DNA of 64,000 nucleotides from Eubacterium sp. (GTDB lineage: Bacteria > Bacillota > Clostridia > Lachnospirales > Lachnospiraceae). The notes below the pieces were generated by a model. That model was not told the DNA's origin. It made no database searches and worked only from the letters and a program-made list of their open reading frames with translations. This document shows, in pieces, positions 44,205-53,300 of this stretch. The translations under genes and the position numbers were made by a program. Numbering within the stretch: the stretch's first letter is position 1; every line of letters starts with the position of its first letter. Where the stretch lies: assembly GCA_024690665.1 (NCBI GenBank), contig JAILOU010000002.1:24919-88918 (forward strand), in the 5' to 3' direction.

Positions 44205-45254
44205 ATGGAACCTAAATTGCGAAAAGGGAAATACGCATTATACATATTGCTTTTTGCAATAGTGCTTTTGGTTTTGTTTTTGACATCTTTTTTGATGGGA
44301 AGATATCCAATTGCAATTTCAGATATTGTAGTTATGCTATGGGAAAAATTTGCAGATGCAGTGCATTTGCCACAGGCATTACACACGGGAGCAGAGTGGA
44401 CGGCGAGGACAGAATCGGTATTCTTTTTTGTCAGACTACCAAGAATCTTACTTGCCTGTCTCGTGGGGTGCTGCCTGTCATCAGCTGGAGCATCTTATCA
44501 GGGGATATTTCAAAATCCAATGGCTGCGCCCGATATATTGGGAGCTTCTTCAGGAGCTGCGTTTGGAGCGGCACTGGCAATTTTATTAGGACAGACATCG
44601 GCAATGATTACGGTGTTTGCATTCGTCTCCAGTATGGTTACGGTTTTAATAGTAACAATAATAAGCCGCAAGGCATCCGGCAGTAAAGTGCTTGTGCTGG
44701 TGTTGTCGGGAATCATGGTAAGTTCACTGTTTTCGTCAGGAACTTCCTATATAAAATTAGTGGCAGACCCTAATGACCAGCTTCCTGCCATCACCTATTG
44801 GCTGATGGGAAGTCTGACCGGAGCGGATCTTGGTACGGTCAAATACATCTGTATTCCAATGGCGATAGGACTTGTACCGCTTATATTACTTAGATGGCGT
44901 TTGAATCTCCTGACATTGGGAGATGAAGAAGCGACCAGTATGGGAGTGAATACACAGAGAGTGCGAATCCTTGTGATTATATTTGCCACACTTGTGACGG
45001 CAGCAAGTGTATCTGTGAGCGGAATGATTGGATGGATAGGTCTTGTGATTCCGCATTTTGCCAGACGCATTGTTGGAAATAATTATATGCATTTGATGCC
45101 GATGACGATGATTATTGGTGCGATATTTTTATTGGCGGTAGATGATGTTTCGAGAAATTTGCTTGCAACGGAGATTCCGCTTGGGATTTTAACCTCGATT
45201 GTCGGAGCGCCTTTCTTCATTTATTTAATTAGAAGAAAGGAGATCTTGCGATGA
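44205..45254 (+). CDS. FecCD-type metal-chelate ABC permease
   Basis: 349 residues with about ten membrane helices, of the BtuC/FecCD family that imports siderophores, heme or cobalamin. Visible motifs: RLPRILLACLVGCCLSSAGASYQGIFQNPMAAPDILG (read as the family QxxxxNPLAxPxxLG region), LGxxxATSMGVN facing the ATPase and the C-terminal GMIGWIGLVIPHFAR. The ATG at 44205 has a weak ribosome binding site, unlike its neighbours; the longer frame starts inside the leader hairpin. The last four bases overlap the ATPase start. Confidence 0.92.
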   Translation: MEPKLRKGKYALYILLFAIVLLVLFLTSFLMGRYPIAISDIVVMLWEKFADAVHLPQALHTGAEWTARTESVFFFVRLPRILLACLVGCCLSSAGASYQGIFQNPMAAPDILGASSGAAFGAALAILLGQTSAMITVFAFVSSMVTVLIVTIISRKASGSKVLVLVLSGIMVSSLFSSGTSYIKLVADPNDQLPAITYWLMGSLTGADLGTVKYICIPMAIGLVPLILLRWRLNLLTLGDEEATSMGVNTQRVRILVIIFATLVTAASVSVSGMIGWIGLVIPHFARRIVGNNYMHLMPMTMIIGAIFLLAVDDVSRNLLATEIPLGILTSIVGAPFFIYLIRRKEILR

Positions 45255-46048
45255 GTTTAAAAGTAGAGCATCTTAATTTTTCTTATGATCAAAAAAGAAA
45301 AGTGTTACAGGATATCAATTTTGAAATTGATGATGGAAAACTGGTTTGTATGCTTGGGCCAAATGGTGTCGGAAAAAGTACATTATTCAAGACGATATTA
45401 AGGTTGCTTCCCGATTATCAGGGGAAAGTTTATCTGGATGGGCAGGATACATCTAAATTGTCGGTGAAAGAAATGGCAAAGCTTGTGGCTTATATTCCGC
45501 AGTCGCATGAACCAACTTTTAATTACACGGTTTATGAGATGGTACTGATGGGAACGACGGTTGGGCTTTCGACATTTTCCTCGCCGGGGAAAAGACAACG
45601 AGAGCTGGCGGACGAGAAGATCGAGCAGCTGGGAATTTCGAACCTCAGAGACCGCGGATTTGCACAAATCAGCGGCGGTGAAAGGCAACTTGCATTAATC
45701 GCGAGAGCCTTAGTGCAAGAGACAAAAGTGTTGATTATGGATGAGCCGACTGCGAATCTGGATTACGGTAATACTATTCGGGTATTAGAGCAGATTAAAG
45801 GTCTTACGGGAAGCGGATATACCATTTTACAGGCAACGCACCAACCGGATCAGGCATTTTTATTTGCTGATGAGGTTTTGGCAATATCAAATGGAACGGT
45901 TTTGGCCAAGGGAAATCCAAAAGATGTTATTACGACATCATTTATTGATACGTTATATCACGTGGATGTGGATATCCAGAGTTTATATAACGATCAAATC
46001 AGGGTTTGTGTTCCAACATTTGGAAACAAAAATCAAAAGAGGCAATAA
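45251..46048 (+). CDS. FecE-type ABC ATPase
   Basis: 265 residues; ATPase of the metal-chelate importer. Walker A GPNGVGKST, Q-loop AYIPQSHEP, signature ISGGERQL and Walker B VLIMDEPTANLDYGN are intact. It begins with an ATGA overlap on the permease stop. The substrate class (iron-siderophore, heme or corrinoid) cannot be set by the ATPase. Confidence 0.93.
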   Translation: MSLKVEHLNFSYDQKRKVLQDINFEIDDGKLVCMLGPNGVGKSTLFKTILRLLPDYQGKVYLDGQDTSKLSVKEMAKLVAYIPQSHEPTFNYTVYEMVLMGTTVGLSTFSSPGKRQRELADEKIEQLGISNLRDRGFAQISGGERQLALIARALVQETKVLIMDEPTANLDYGNTIRVLEQIKGLTGSGYTILQATHQPDQAFLFADEVLAISNGTVLAKGNPKDVITTSFIDTLYHVDVDIQSLYNDQIRVCVPTFGNKNQKRQ

Positions 46049-46059
46049 GGAGAGAAGAC

Positions 46060-47175
46060 ATGAAAGAAAAGAGGAAGATATTACAGATTGTTTCTATGAT
46101 ACTGGCGCTTTGTATGTTACTTGGGGCGTTGGTAGGATGTGGAACAACACAGGCGCAGACAACTGTGTCGGATGCTTCTGAAGATTCGGGGCAGATGCGT
46201 ACATTTACTGATTCTCTGGGAAGGGAAGTGGAAGTGCCGGAGAATCTGACGAGCGTTGTGGCATCAGGAGCGACGGCATTTATCTATCTATATGCGATTG
46301 CTCCGGATTCCATTATGGCGGTTAATACGGAACTTTCCGATGCGGCGCAGGAGTATCTGCAAGATGGAATGGATGAACTTCCGGTCATTGGTAGTTTCTT
46401 TGGAAATCATGATTTGAATTATGAAGAGATTGCAAATCTTGGACCGCAGCTGGTTATCGATATTGGGGAAAATAAGCCATCGCTGGAATCGGATCTCGAA
46501 GACATTACAAATAAGACGGGGATTACGGCGATTCATATCGATGCTTATTATAACAATATGGATGAAACATTTGAGATGCTTGGGGAATTGTTTGGGACTG
46601 AAGAAGAAGCCGGTGAACTTTCTTCATATTGTAAAGAGGCATTGAAACTTTCACAGGATGCTGTAGATGCAGCCGAGGAAAAAGGAGAGAAAAAGTCTGT
46701 TCTTTATTGTACGCAGGAAGATGGTCTCAATGTTCTTGCAAAGGATTCTTATCATTCAGAAGTAATTGATATGCTTTCTGATAATCTGGCTGTTGTAACG
46801 AATCCGAGTTCAAAGGGAACCGGAAATCAAGAAGATATCGAGCAATTGCTCAATTGGGATCCTGAGGTGATCATCTTCTCACCGGATAGTTATTATGAAT
46901 ATGTTGCAGAAGATGAAAGCTGGCAGGAGCTTACGGCTATTAAAAATGGAACCTATTATGAAACTCCGGCAGATCCTTACGGTTGGATGGGGGCACCGCC
47001 TGCATCAAATCGTGTCATTGGTATGCTGTGGATGGCGGATTTGCTTTATCCGGATGAGACGGATTATGACCTGCAGGAGGAGGCAATAGAGTATTATAAA
47101 TTGTTTTATCATTATGATTTATCGAGTGAAGAGTATGAAAGTATGGTGGCAAATTCGATTGGAAAAAGATCTTAA
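46060..47175 (+). CDS. Metal-chelate substrate-binding lipoprotein (FecB/BtuF type)
   Basis: 371 residues. A lipoprotein signal peptide ends in the lipobox LVGC with C27 as the lipidated cysteine. The mature part is a class III periplasmic-binding fold: FTDSLGREVEVPENLTSVVASG opens the first lobe, typical of iron-siderophore, heme or cobalamin binders. AAGGAG precedes the ATG. The 3' end overlaps the next gene by about 40 bases, so they are tightly coupled. Together with the permease and ATPase it completes an importer. Confidence 0.9.
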   Translation: MKEKRKILQIVSMILALCMLLGALVGCGTTQAQTTVSDASEDSGQMRTFTDSLGREVEVPENLTSVVASGATAFIYLYAIAPDSIMAVNTELSDAAQEYLQDGMDELPVIGSFFGNHDLNYEEIANLGPQLVIDIGENKPSLESDLEDITNKTGITAIHIDAYYNNMDETFEMLGELFGTEEEAGELSSYCKEALKLSQDAVDAAEEKGEKKSVLYCTQEDGLNVLAKDSYHSEVIDMLSDNLAVVTNPSSKGTGNQEDIEQLLNWDPEVIIFSPDSYYEYVAEDESWQELTAIKNGTYYETPADPYGWMGAPPASNRVIGMLWMADLLYPDETDYDLQEEAIEYYKLFYHYDLSSEEYESMVANSIGKRS

Positions 47176-48670
47176 TCAAAAACGAACATGCAAGTTGATA
47201 GGGGCTTTGGCACTTTGCGGCTTTGTGGGAATTATAATAGCGCATCCCAAGGAGACATTTGCATATGATGCCGTAACTGAGATTAATGTGACGGTTGGCT
47301 ACTGGGGAGATGAAGAAGTGGACAAAGGAACGGCTTCTTTAAGTAAACTCTCTAGTAGCTGCGGACTTCATAAGGAGTTATATACCTGGATTAATAATGG
47401 TTCGTCGCCGGGAACAACGGAAGCAGAAGGAATCTATATCCGTGATCTTATGGATTATTTTGGCGTTGATATGGATTCTGTCTATTATTTTAATTTTGAG
47501 ACATCAGACTCTGCAACTTATTCCGGTTCAGCATATCAATGGACATTGTCGCAGCTGTTTGGAACACGTTACAGTATGAAGAATTGTTTTTATGATGTCG
47601 TGGATGATTATAACAATTCGGATCCTGATGATTTTGTGAATAATTATGAAGACCATTATACGATTGCCAATATCTTTGATTCTTCTTCAGGGGCATATAC
47701 GAAAAGCGCCTGGAATGAAAGAGAAGAAGTGGAACCAATGCTTGCGCTGAAAACATATTCGACATCATGGAAGAATTATGAGCCGGCATCTGTGCTGACA
47801 TTTGACAGTGGTGACGATTCGTATCTGGCGTCTACGGGTAAGCCCATCTTATTATTTGGTCAGACATCAAGAGATTCTAGTACCAGAAATCTGATGGCTG
47901 AGATGGTAAAGGAGATTCATATCTGGTTTGAAGGATATCCGGATATCTCTGTGAATAAGGATTCGATATCGGGTAAGGTTGGAAGCTCAAAGAAATTAAA
48001 AGTAACGGTTGATACGCCGGATGAAGATCTGACAGATTACGTTTCATCTCAGATTACCTGGTCATCAAGTGATGAAAGTGTTGCAAGCGTTGATGAGGAT
48101 GGAAATGTCACAATTGAAGCTGAGGGAGATGCAACGATAACCGGCACCTATAATGGAAAGACTTGTTTTAGTGTTGGTGTCAGTGGATCAAAAAAGAGTA
48201 GTTCAGATGCTGACTCGACAGAAGATGAAAAAGAGTCCGAGGAGGATGATGAATCACCATTAGAAGAAGAGGAAGAAGAAAATGATTCGAATGAAGATGA
48301 TTCTGCCGGAGGTACGCATAGCGGTTCTGGTACCGGTGATGGAAGTGGTGATAAAAGCGGAGACGAAAATGGAACCGGTGATGGAACCGGAATTGACTTT
48401 GCGGATGCTTCGGATGGAACGACAGATAGCGCTGCAAATTCGATGGAGAGTTCGATTCTTAAGGAAGGCGGAGGAAGCAATGCCAAGATGTATGAGATTA
48501 CAGATGGAACCGTGGCACTGGCATCGTCAGAGTCGTCACCTGAATTGTTTCGAAAAATATTGTATATCGTATTCGGAACAATATTGGTTGGAGTCATAGC
48601 CCAGGCAATTTATTTTAAAAGACAGATTTATTTTAATAAAAAGAGGAAAAAGGAGTTAATTAGAAGATGA
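47135..48670 (+). CDS. Surface Ig-domain protein with C-terminal membrane anchor
   Basis: 511 residues, starting inside the end of the binding-protein gene. A signal segment (about 20-43, ending TFA) is followed by an outside domain (45-265) that loosely recalls the sulfite-oxidase/molybdopterin-type fold (IYIRDLMDYFGV, STGKPILLFGQ) without cofactor cysteine evidence. A Big_2-like Ig domain (about 268-350) has the typical WSSSDESVASVDEDGNVT pattern. Then come an acidic and Gly/Ser-rich linker (355-430) and a membrane helix near 475-492 with a basic tail. The first half's family is not certain. The stop overlaps the ExbB-like start. Confidence 0.78.
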   Translation: MKVWWQIRLEKDLNQKRTCKLIGALALCGFVGIIIAHPKETFAYDAVTEINVTVGYWGDEEVDKGTASLSKLSSSCGLHKELYTWINNGSSPGTTEAEGIYIRDLMDYFGVDMDSVYYFNFETSDSATYSGSAYQWTLSQLFGTRYSMKNCFYDVVDDYNNSDPDDFVNNYEDHYTIANIFDSSSGAYTKSAWNEREEVEPMLALKTYSTSWKNYEPASVLTFDSGDDSYLASTGKPILLFGQTSRDSSTRNLMAEMVKEIHIWFEGYPDISVNKDSISGKVGSSKKLKVTVDTPDEDLTDYVSSQITWSSSDESVASVDEDGNVTIEAEGDATITGTYNGKTCFSVGVSGSKKSSSDADSTEDEKESEEDDESPLEEEEEENDSNEDDSAGGTHSGSGTGDGSGDKSGDENGTGDGTGIDFADASDGTTDSAANSMESSILKEGGGSNAKMYEITDGTVALASSESSPELFRKILYIVFGTILVGVIAQAIYFKRQIYFNKKRKKELIRR

Positions 48671-49299
48671 GTTCTACAACAATTAGTTCTGCGCTTAGGA
48701 CAATTTGTTCAAGTCTGCAGACACCGGTAATCATCATATTATTTTGTATCCTGGCATTTACACTTGTGCTGGTCGGTACGCTGGTAGCTGAAGGATTTAC
48801 AGAACGTATTCATCTAAAAGTATGGATGCCAAGACTGGTTGATGAGATTAAGAGCGGTGAGCAGCCGCCGGCCGTCAGTATTAAACAAAGTGGTCTGCTT
48901 AAGAGACAAAAGACCTCTTTAATAGAAGTAACCGACCACAAAGAACTTACGGATAATATGCGTGAGGCTCTGGCTATTCGCCTGATTGAAGAAGCGAAGG
49001 GACGATATGACATCATTGTAAAATGTTCTGATACGATCATTCGTTTAGGACCTGTATTTGGATTGCTTGGAACATTAATACCTCTAGGCCCAGGAATTCT
49101 GGCACTTGGACAGGGAGATACATACACGCTATCTAATTCACTTTTGACAGCGTTTGATACGACTGTTTTGGGACTTATCTGTGCAGCAATCGCAACAGTG
49201 ATTTCAACGATTAGAAAGCGATGGTACGCTAATGATTTGTCAATTTTAGAGTCGCTTATGGATTGCGTTTTGGAGGTGGAAAAGTCTGATGATCAGTAG
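48667..49299 (+). CDS. MotA/TolQ/ExbB proton-channel family protein
   Basis: 210 residues. Three membrane helices (about 19-42, 125-148, 155-180) with a cytoplasmic loop between the first two, as in ExbB/TolQ. The signature RLGPVFGLLGTLIPLGPG and the second-helix AFDTTVLGLICAAIAT keep the polar threonines that line the proton path in ExbB (T in GLLGT and in the third helix). The family couples proton flow to motion of a partner. ATGA overlap with the upstream gene; the ExbD-like gene overlaps its 3' end. Confidence 0.9.
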   Translation: MSSTTISSALRTICSSLQTPVIIILFCILAFTLVLVGTLVAEGFTERIHLKVWMPRLVDEIKSGEQPPAVSIKQSGLLKRQKTSLIEVTDHKELTDNMREALAIRLIEEAKGRYDIIVKCSDTIIRLGPVFGLLGTLIPLGPGILALGQGDTYTLSNSLLTAFDTTVLGLICAAIATVISTIRKRWYANDLSILESLMDCVLEVEKSDDQ

Positions 49300-49624
49300 T
49301 CGAAAGAAAAGATCGTTTAACAGTTTTGATGAGGGGGAATCTTCTCCGAGCGCCATGTCCGGAGTCTCTAATCTGGCAGATGCGATGCTGGTTTTGGCAG
49401 TTGGAATTATGCTGGCGCTTGTCATCAACTGGCATATTAATATTGATGGCACCGAGGTTACGGAAATTGATGAAAGTCAGGTGCAGGAAGTAGATGAAGA
49501 GGAGTATGAAGAAACTACGCAAGATACGGAAGAAAGCGATGATTCATCACTTCAAAAAGCCGGTTCGGTTTATGTAGATACCGATACCGGTAAGATGTAT
49601 ATCATTCAAAAAGAGGAAGAATAA
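49289..49624 (+). CDS. ExbD-like DUF2149 protein
   Basis: 111 residues. One membrane helix (about 28-48) starts LADAMLVLAVGIMLAL, which lines up with the ExbD helix (IDVMLVLL); D31 corresponds to the single aspartate that carries protons in ExbD/TolR. The outside part is short and very acidic (VTEIDESQVQEVDEEEYEE) and ends in YVDTDTGKMYII. DUF2149 is known to occur next to ExbB-like genes, for example in methanogens. It overlaps the ExbB-like gene by 11 bases, giving a stoichiometrically linked pair. Confidence 0.82.
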   Translation: MISSRKKRSFNSFDEGESSPSAMSGVSNLADAMLVLAVGIMLALVINWHINIDGTEVTEIDESQVQEVDEEEYEETTQDTEESDDSSLQKAGSVYVDTDTGKMYIIQKEEE

Positions 49625-49626
49625 CA

Positions 49627-50367
49627 ATGGAGAAAGCAGATTATAGGAATCTGAATCTGAAAAACGGATGGGATCTGCCGGAGCACACCGCTAAACCATT
49701 AACTGGCTTTCGGATGAAGCGTGAGCGTGAAAAGGAGTTGTTAGCAGGTGTACAAGAAGTAGAAATGTCAAAGCCGGTACATGTAAGTAAGAAGGAGACG
49801 AAAACTTCTGAACATGATATCGTTGCGCAGGCGAAAGAAGCAACATTGGCGGATGATGGAAGCCGTGAGAGGAAAAAGCGTATTGTAACCGTGGTGATCG
49901 TTGCAGCTGTAATTGTTGTTATCGCTTGCAGGTTTTTATTTGGACCGCCGATTTTGCTGGCGGATATTTCGGGTTATGAGGATGTTGAGATAACTGTTGA
50001 GGGGCTGACTGAGGAAGCGTTTATGATTACGCCAAAAGAATTGTCCAAGATGAAACTTGATAAGACAACAGTGGATATTCATTCAGAAGAAGCAGATACT
50101 GAGTCGGCGATAGGACCGACACTGGATACATTTTTAGCAGAATATGGTCGTTCGGTGGATGAGTTTCGGTCGATGAAAGTTTATACGGCAAAAGATGTGT
50201 CGAATGCCTATGTTAAAACTCTCGAAGAAGAAACTCTTATATTGTCGATTGCAAATGGTAACGAGGCGCTTGAAGAAAAAGTAGCTCCGCTTCAGATTGC
50301 AATTATGGATGGAACTGCAGATGATTGGACAGATTCTGTGGTCAAGGTTGTATTTACGGAAAAATAA
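49627..50367 (+). CDS. Bitopic membrane protein with outside domain (possible TonB-like coupler)
   Basis: 246 residues. A cytoplasmic N-terminal part (1-85, basic and charged), one membrane helix (86-106), and an outside domain of about 140 residues beginning LADISGYEDVEITVEGLTEE. The outside domain again resembles, weakly, the sulfite-oxidase-like fold (ITPKELSKMK, IGPTLDTFLAEYG). It starts two bases after DUF2149. Its topology is that expected of a protein transmitting force from an ExbB/ExbD motor, but no TonB C-terminal domain is recognisable. Family unknown to me. Confidence 0.7.
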   Translation: MEKADYRNLNLKNGWDLPEHTAKPLTGFRMKREREKELLAGVQEVEMSKPVHVSKKETKTSEHDIVAQAKEATLADDGSRERKKRIVTVVIVAAVIVVIACRFLFGPPILLADISGYEDVEITVEGLTEEAFMITPKELSKMKLDKTTVDIHSEEADTESAIGPTLDTFLAEYGRSVDEFRSMKVYTAKDVSNAYVKTLEEETLILSIANGNEALEEKVAPLQIAIMDGTADDWTDSVVKVVFTEK

Positions 50368-50385
50368 AGGTAATGAGGGACATTT

Positions 50386-53300
50386 ATGAAGCGAATAAAT
50401 AGAAAGAAACTGGTTGCGTGTTTGCTTAGCGCCGTGTTTATCATGCAGGTGATGCCGGAAGTGAGCCTGGTGGCAGAGGAGACGACGCAAGGTACCGATG
50501 CAACATCTGGAAGCTATGCAATTACAACTTCTTATACGGGAGCAAACTGTAGCTTTGATGATATAAGCGATTCTGCTGATGGGGGCGATGAAGTGACGTT
50601 TAGCGTATCTGTTGCAACTGATTATTATCTTGCACAGGTACGTCTTGCGCAAACAGAAGGCGAAAATAATGAAACGACATACACGGTATTAGAGCCGAAT
50701 TCAGATGGTACCTATTCATTTACTATGCCGGAAGGCGATGTAGAGGTAATCGCCGACAGTATATCTATTGTCTGGGATGGTACAATTGATTTAACCTGGT
50801 ATGATGCCGATGAAGATACTTATGAATTGTCCTATGGTGCACAGCTTGCAGGAGCTGCTGCGCTAGTGAATGGTCTGTTTAATGACTTTCCGATTCAGGA
50901 GACTGAGACAACGATAGACGGAACTAGCGGATACTGGCCATGGCTTGATGATGAGGGGCATCCTTACGGAACGGACGATTCGTATTATCATGTATTTGAA
51001 GATAACAGTGAGTATAAAGATAACGATGATGTAGATACGGTTGTGGTAGGAGATTTAAACCTGATTACAATAAAGCAGGGAACGAAATCATCCGGTGTTA
51101 ATCTTGTGCAAAGTACAGGAGTGTATTGGTATACGGATATTGACTTTACCGATAAGACAATTGTACTTAATGCAGATATTGATATGGGTGGCGTGTGTTC
51201 AAACTACGAGAATAAAAATGATGGGGATTACTGGTCGGGACCAAACTATATGCCAATTGGAGGTTCGTATGTATGCTACGTAGATAATGGATGTACGAGA
51301 TCTTCGAATACATTTAATGGCAATTTTGACGGACAGGGGCATATTATTTATGACTTGTATTGCTCCCGTCATGTTGATACCTACTTTGGTGATTGTCAGG
51401 GAATTGGAATTATTGGAGAGAGCGGCTGCATTGATTCTACGGATTCGAGTGAGTGGAGAACGATTACCATTGAAAACCTGGCAATAGATGGCTATATAAA
51501 TGCCAACCGCTGCGTTGGCGGTATCCTTGGAAGGAATGGGATAAGCACCTCTACCACGGTATCAAACTGTATGAACTTTGCCCGAATAGAGGGTACAGAT
51601 GCAAAAGGATGCGCCGGCATTGTCGGTGGTGGATTTAACGAAATTACGGTTGAATGTTGTGCGAATTTTGGTTATATCTCAGAAGAATACAATAAAGGTG
51701 CCGGCGGAATTATCGGATATAGTGAAGGAGTAACGCGTAATTGTTATAACTTAGGATTTGTTGCAGGTTTGGGAAACGGCAATGAAAATGCGGCGGCCGC
51801 AATTGGAATGGATGATGGTGGAGCCTATTGGTACAACAATTATTACTTAAGCGGCTCTACGACCGCTGAGACCTATCCGGGAATTTATGCGACGCAATTA
51901 AAAGGAGAAAATGCAAATATTATTGCGAATGTTTCTTATTGTAAGGATTCGGATTATGATTTGGCATCTTTGGTATCCGGAAGCGGAAGAAGCTTTGCCT
52001 ATAGTTCATCGGAAGATGTCTCTGGCGCTATGGCAGATGCACTTGAAAGAGTGCATTCGTTAGGAAGTGATTTACAGGCCTATGATGCGACGGGAGTTGC
52101 TGTTTTAAGAGTGTTTTTGGTAAATGCAGAAGCCGCGACGGCAACGGCGATTACCTCATCCGGAACACCGGTAACGGAATATTATGAAGGACAGACTTTT
52201 AACGATAATGATTCATTTGTGTTAAAGGTTACCTATAGCGATCAAACTTCAGAGGAAATAGAAGATTATACGGTTACCTACCAAAATGGAGAATATTTTA
52301 TGGAAGGGGATACTATCGTTACTATCTCCTATGAAGTAGACGGAATCAGTTATTCTGAAGATATTGGTGTGACAGTTAAAGAAGACGAGCTTGAGTCTTT
52401 AAAGCTTATCACCTCTGCTACGAATACCTTGTATTGCAAAGGGGAGACATTTGATACTGATGGACTTGTAGTAAGAGCATATTATAAATCAGGCCGAACG
52501 GAGGATTTGAGTACGGATGATTATACCTATGCTCCGATGGACGCGCTGAGTGCGGATGATGAAAGTATAACGATTACTTATACATATAAAGAAACAACAC
52601 TGTCGGACACGATTTCAATTGATGTGCTATCGACAAAATCTCCGGATGTTCATATTACCAGTGATACGGAAGAAAGAACGGTTGATATCTATCAGGAAAA
52701 TGATTTACTGTGGTTTGCCAACCAGGTGTCTATGAATCTGTATCCTGCAGAAAATGCAGAGCTTATGAATGATATTACCATAACCGGTGAGAAAGCAAAG
52801 TTTAAACCGATTGGGGATCAAAAGGCTGTATCATATGAGGGGACCTTTGATGGAAATGGCTATAGTATTACCTTTGAAGACGAAATCTCAGATGCGGTGA
52901 ATCGTAATGCGTTGATTTACAGTCTGTCCGGAACAATCGAGAATCTGACATTAAAAGGAAGCGTATCAGGTGGAAAGTATACGGCGGCATTTGCGGCAGT
53001 AATAGATGGCGGTACAATTAGTGACTGTGTGAATGAGATGGCAGTAACATCTACTGCAAATGATGTTGGAGGAATAGCGGGAGTTGTAAGAGACGGAGGA
53101 GTAATAAAAAACTGTATAAACAGTGGGGCTGTCACATCAAGTGGAAGTTATGTCGGAGGAATAGCCGGTGATGTAACCGGTGATAATACAACGATTGAAG
53201 AATGCCTTGTAACATCGACAGCTGATGTGACGGGGAGCAGCATTGTAGGAGGCGTAGCCGGCAGAGTGAATACGGACGGCGGAAGTGTTTTGAATACAAT

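Noticed and set aside
47114..47175. Frameshift or fusion between the binding lipoprotein and the Ig-domain gene
   Set aside because: The overlap is about 40 bases in different frames, and the second protein has its own signal segment, so these are two normal overlapping genes.
48148..48597. 149-codon minus-strand frame, very rich in Ser/Pro
   Set aside because: Antisense to the Asp/Glu/Gly/Ser-rich linker of the Ig-domain protein; low complexity explains the open frame.
50134..50652. 172-codon minus-strand frame across the bitopic-protein/GLUG 2 junction
   Set aside because: Antisense to two coding genes with proper ribosome binding sites; cysteine/histidine-rich shadow composition.
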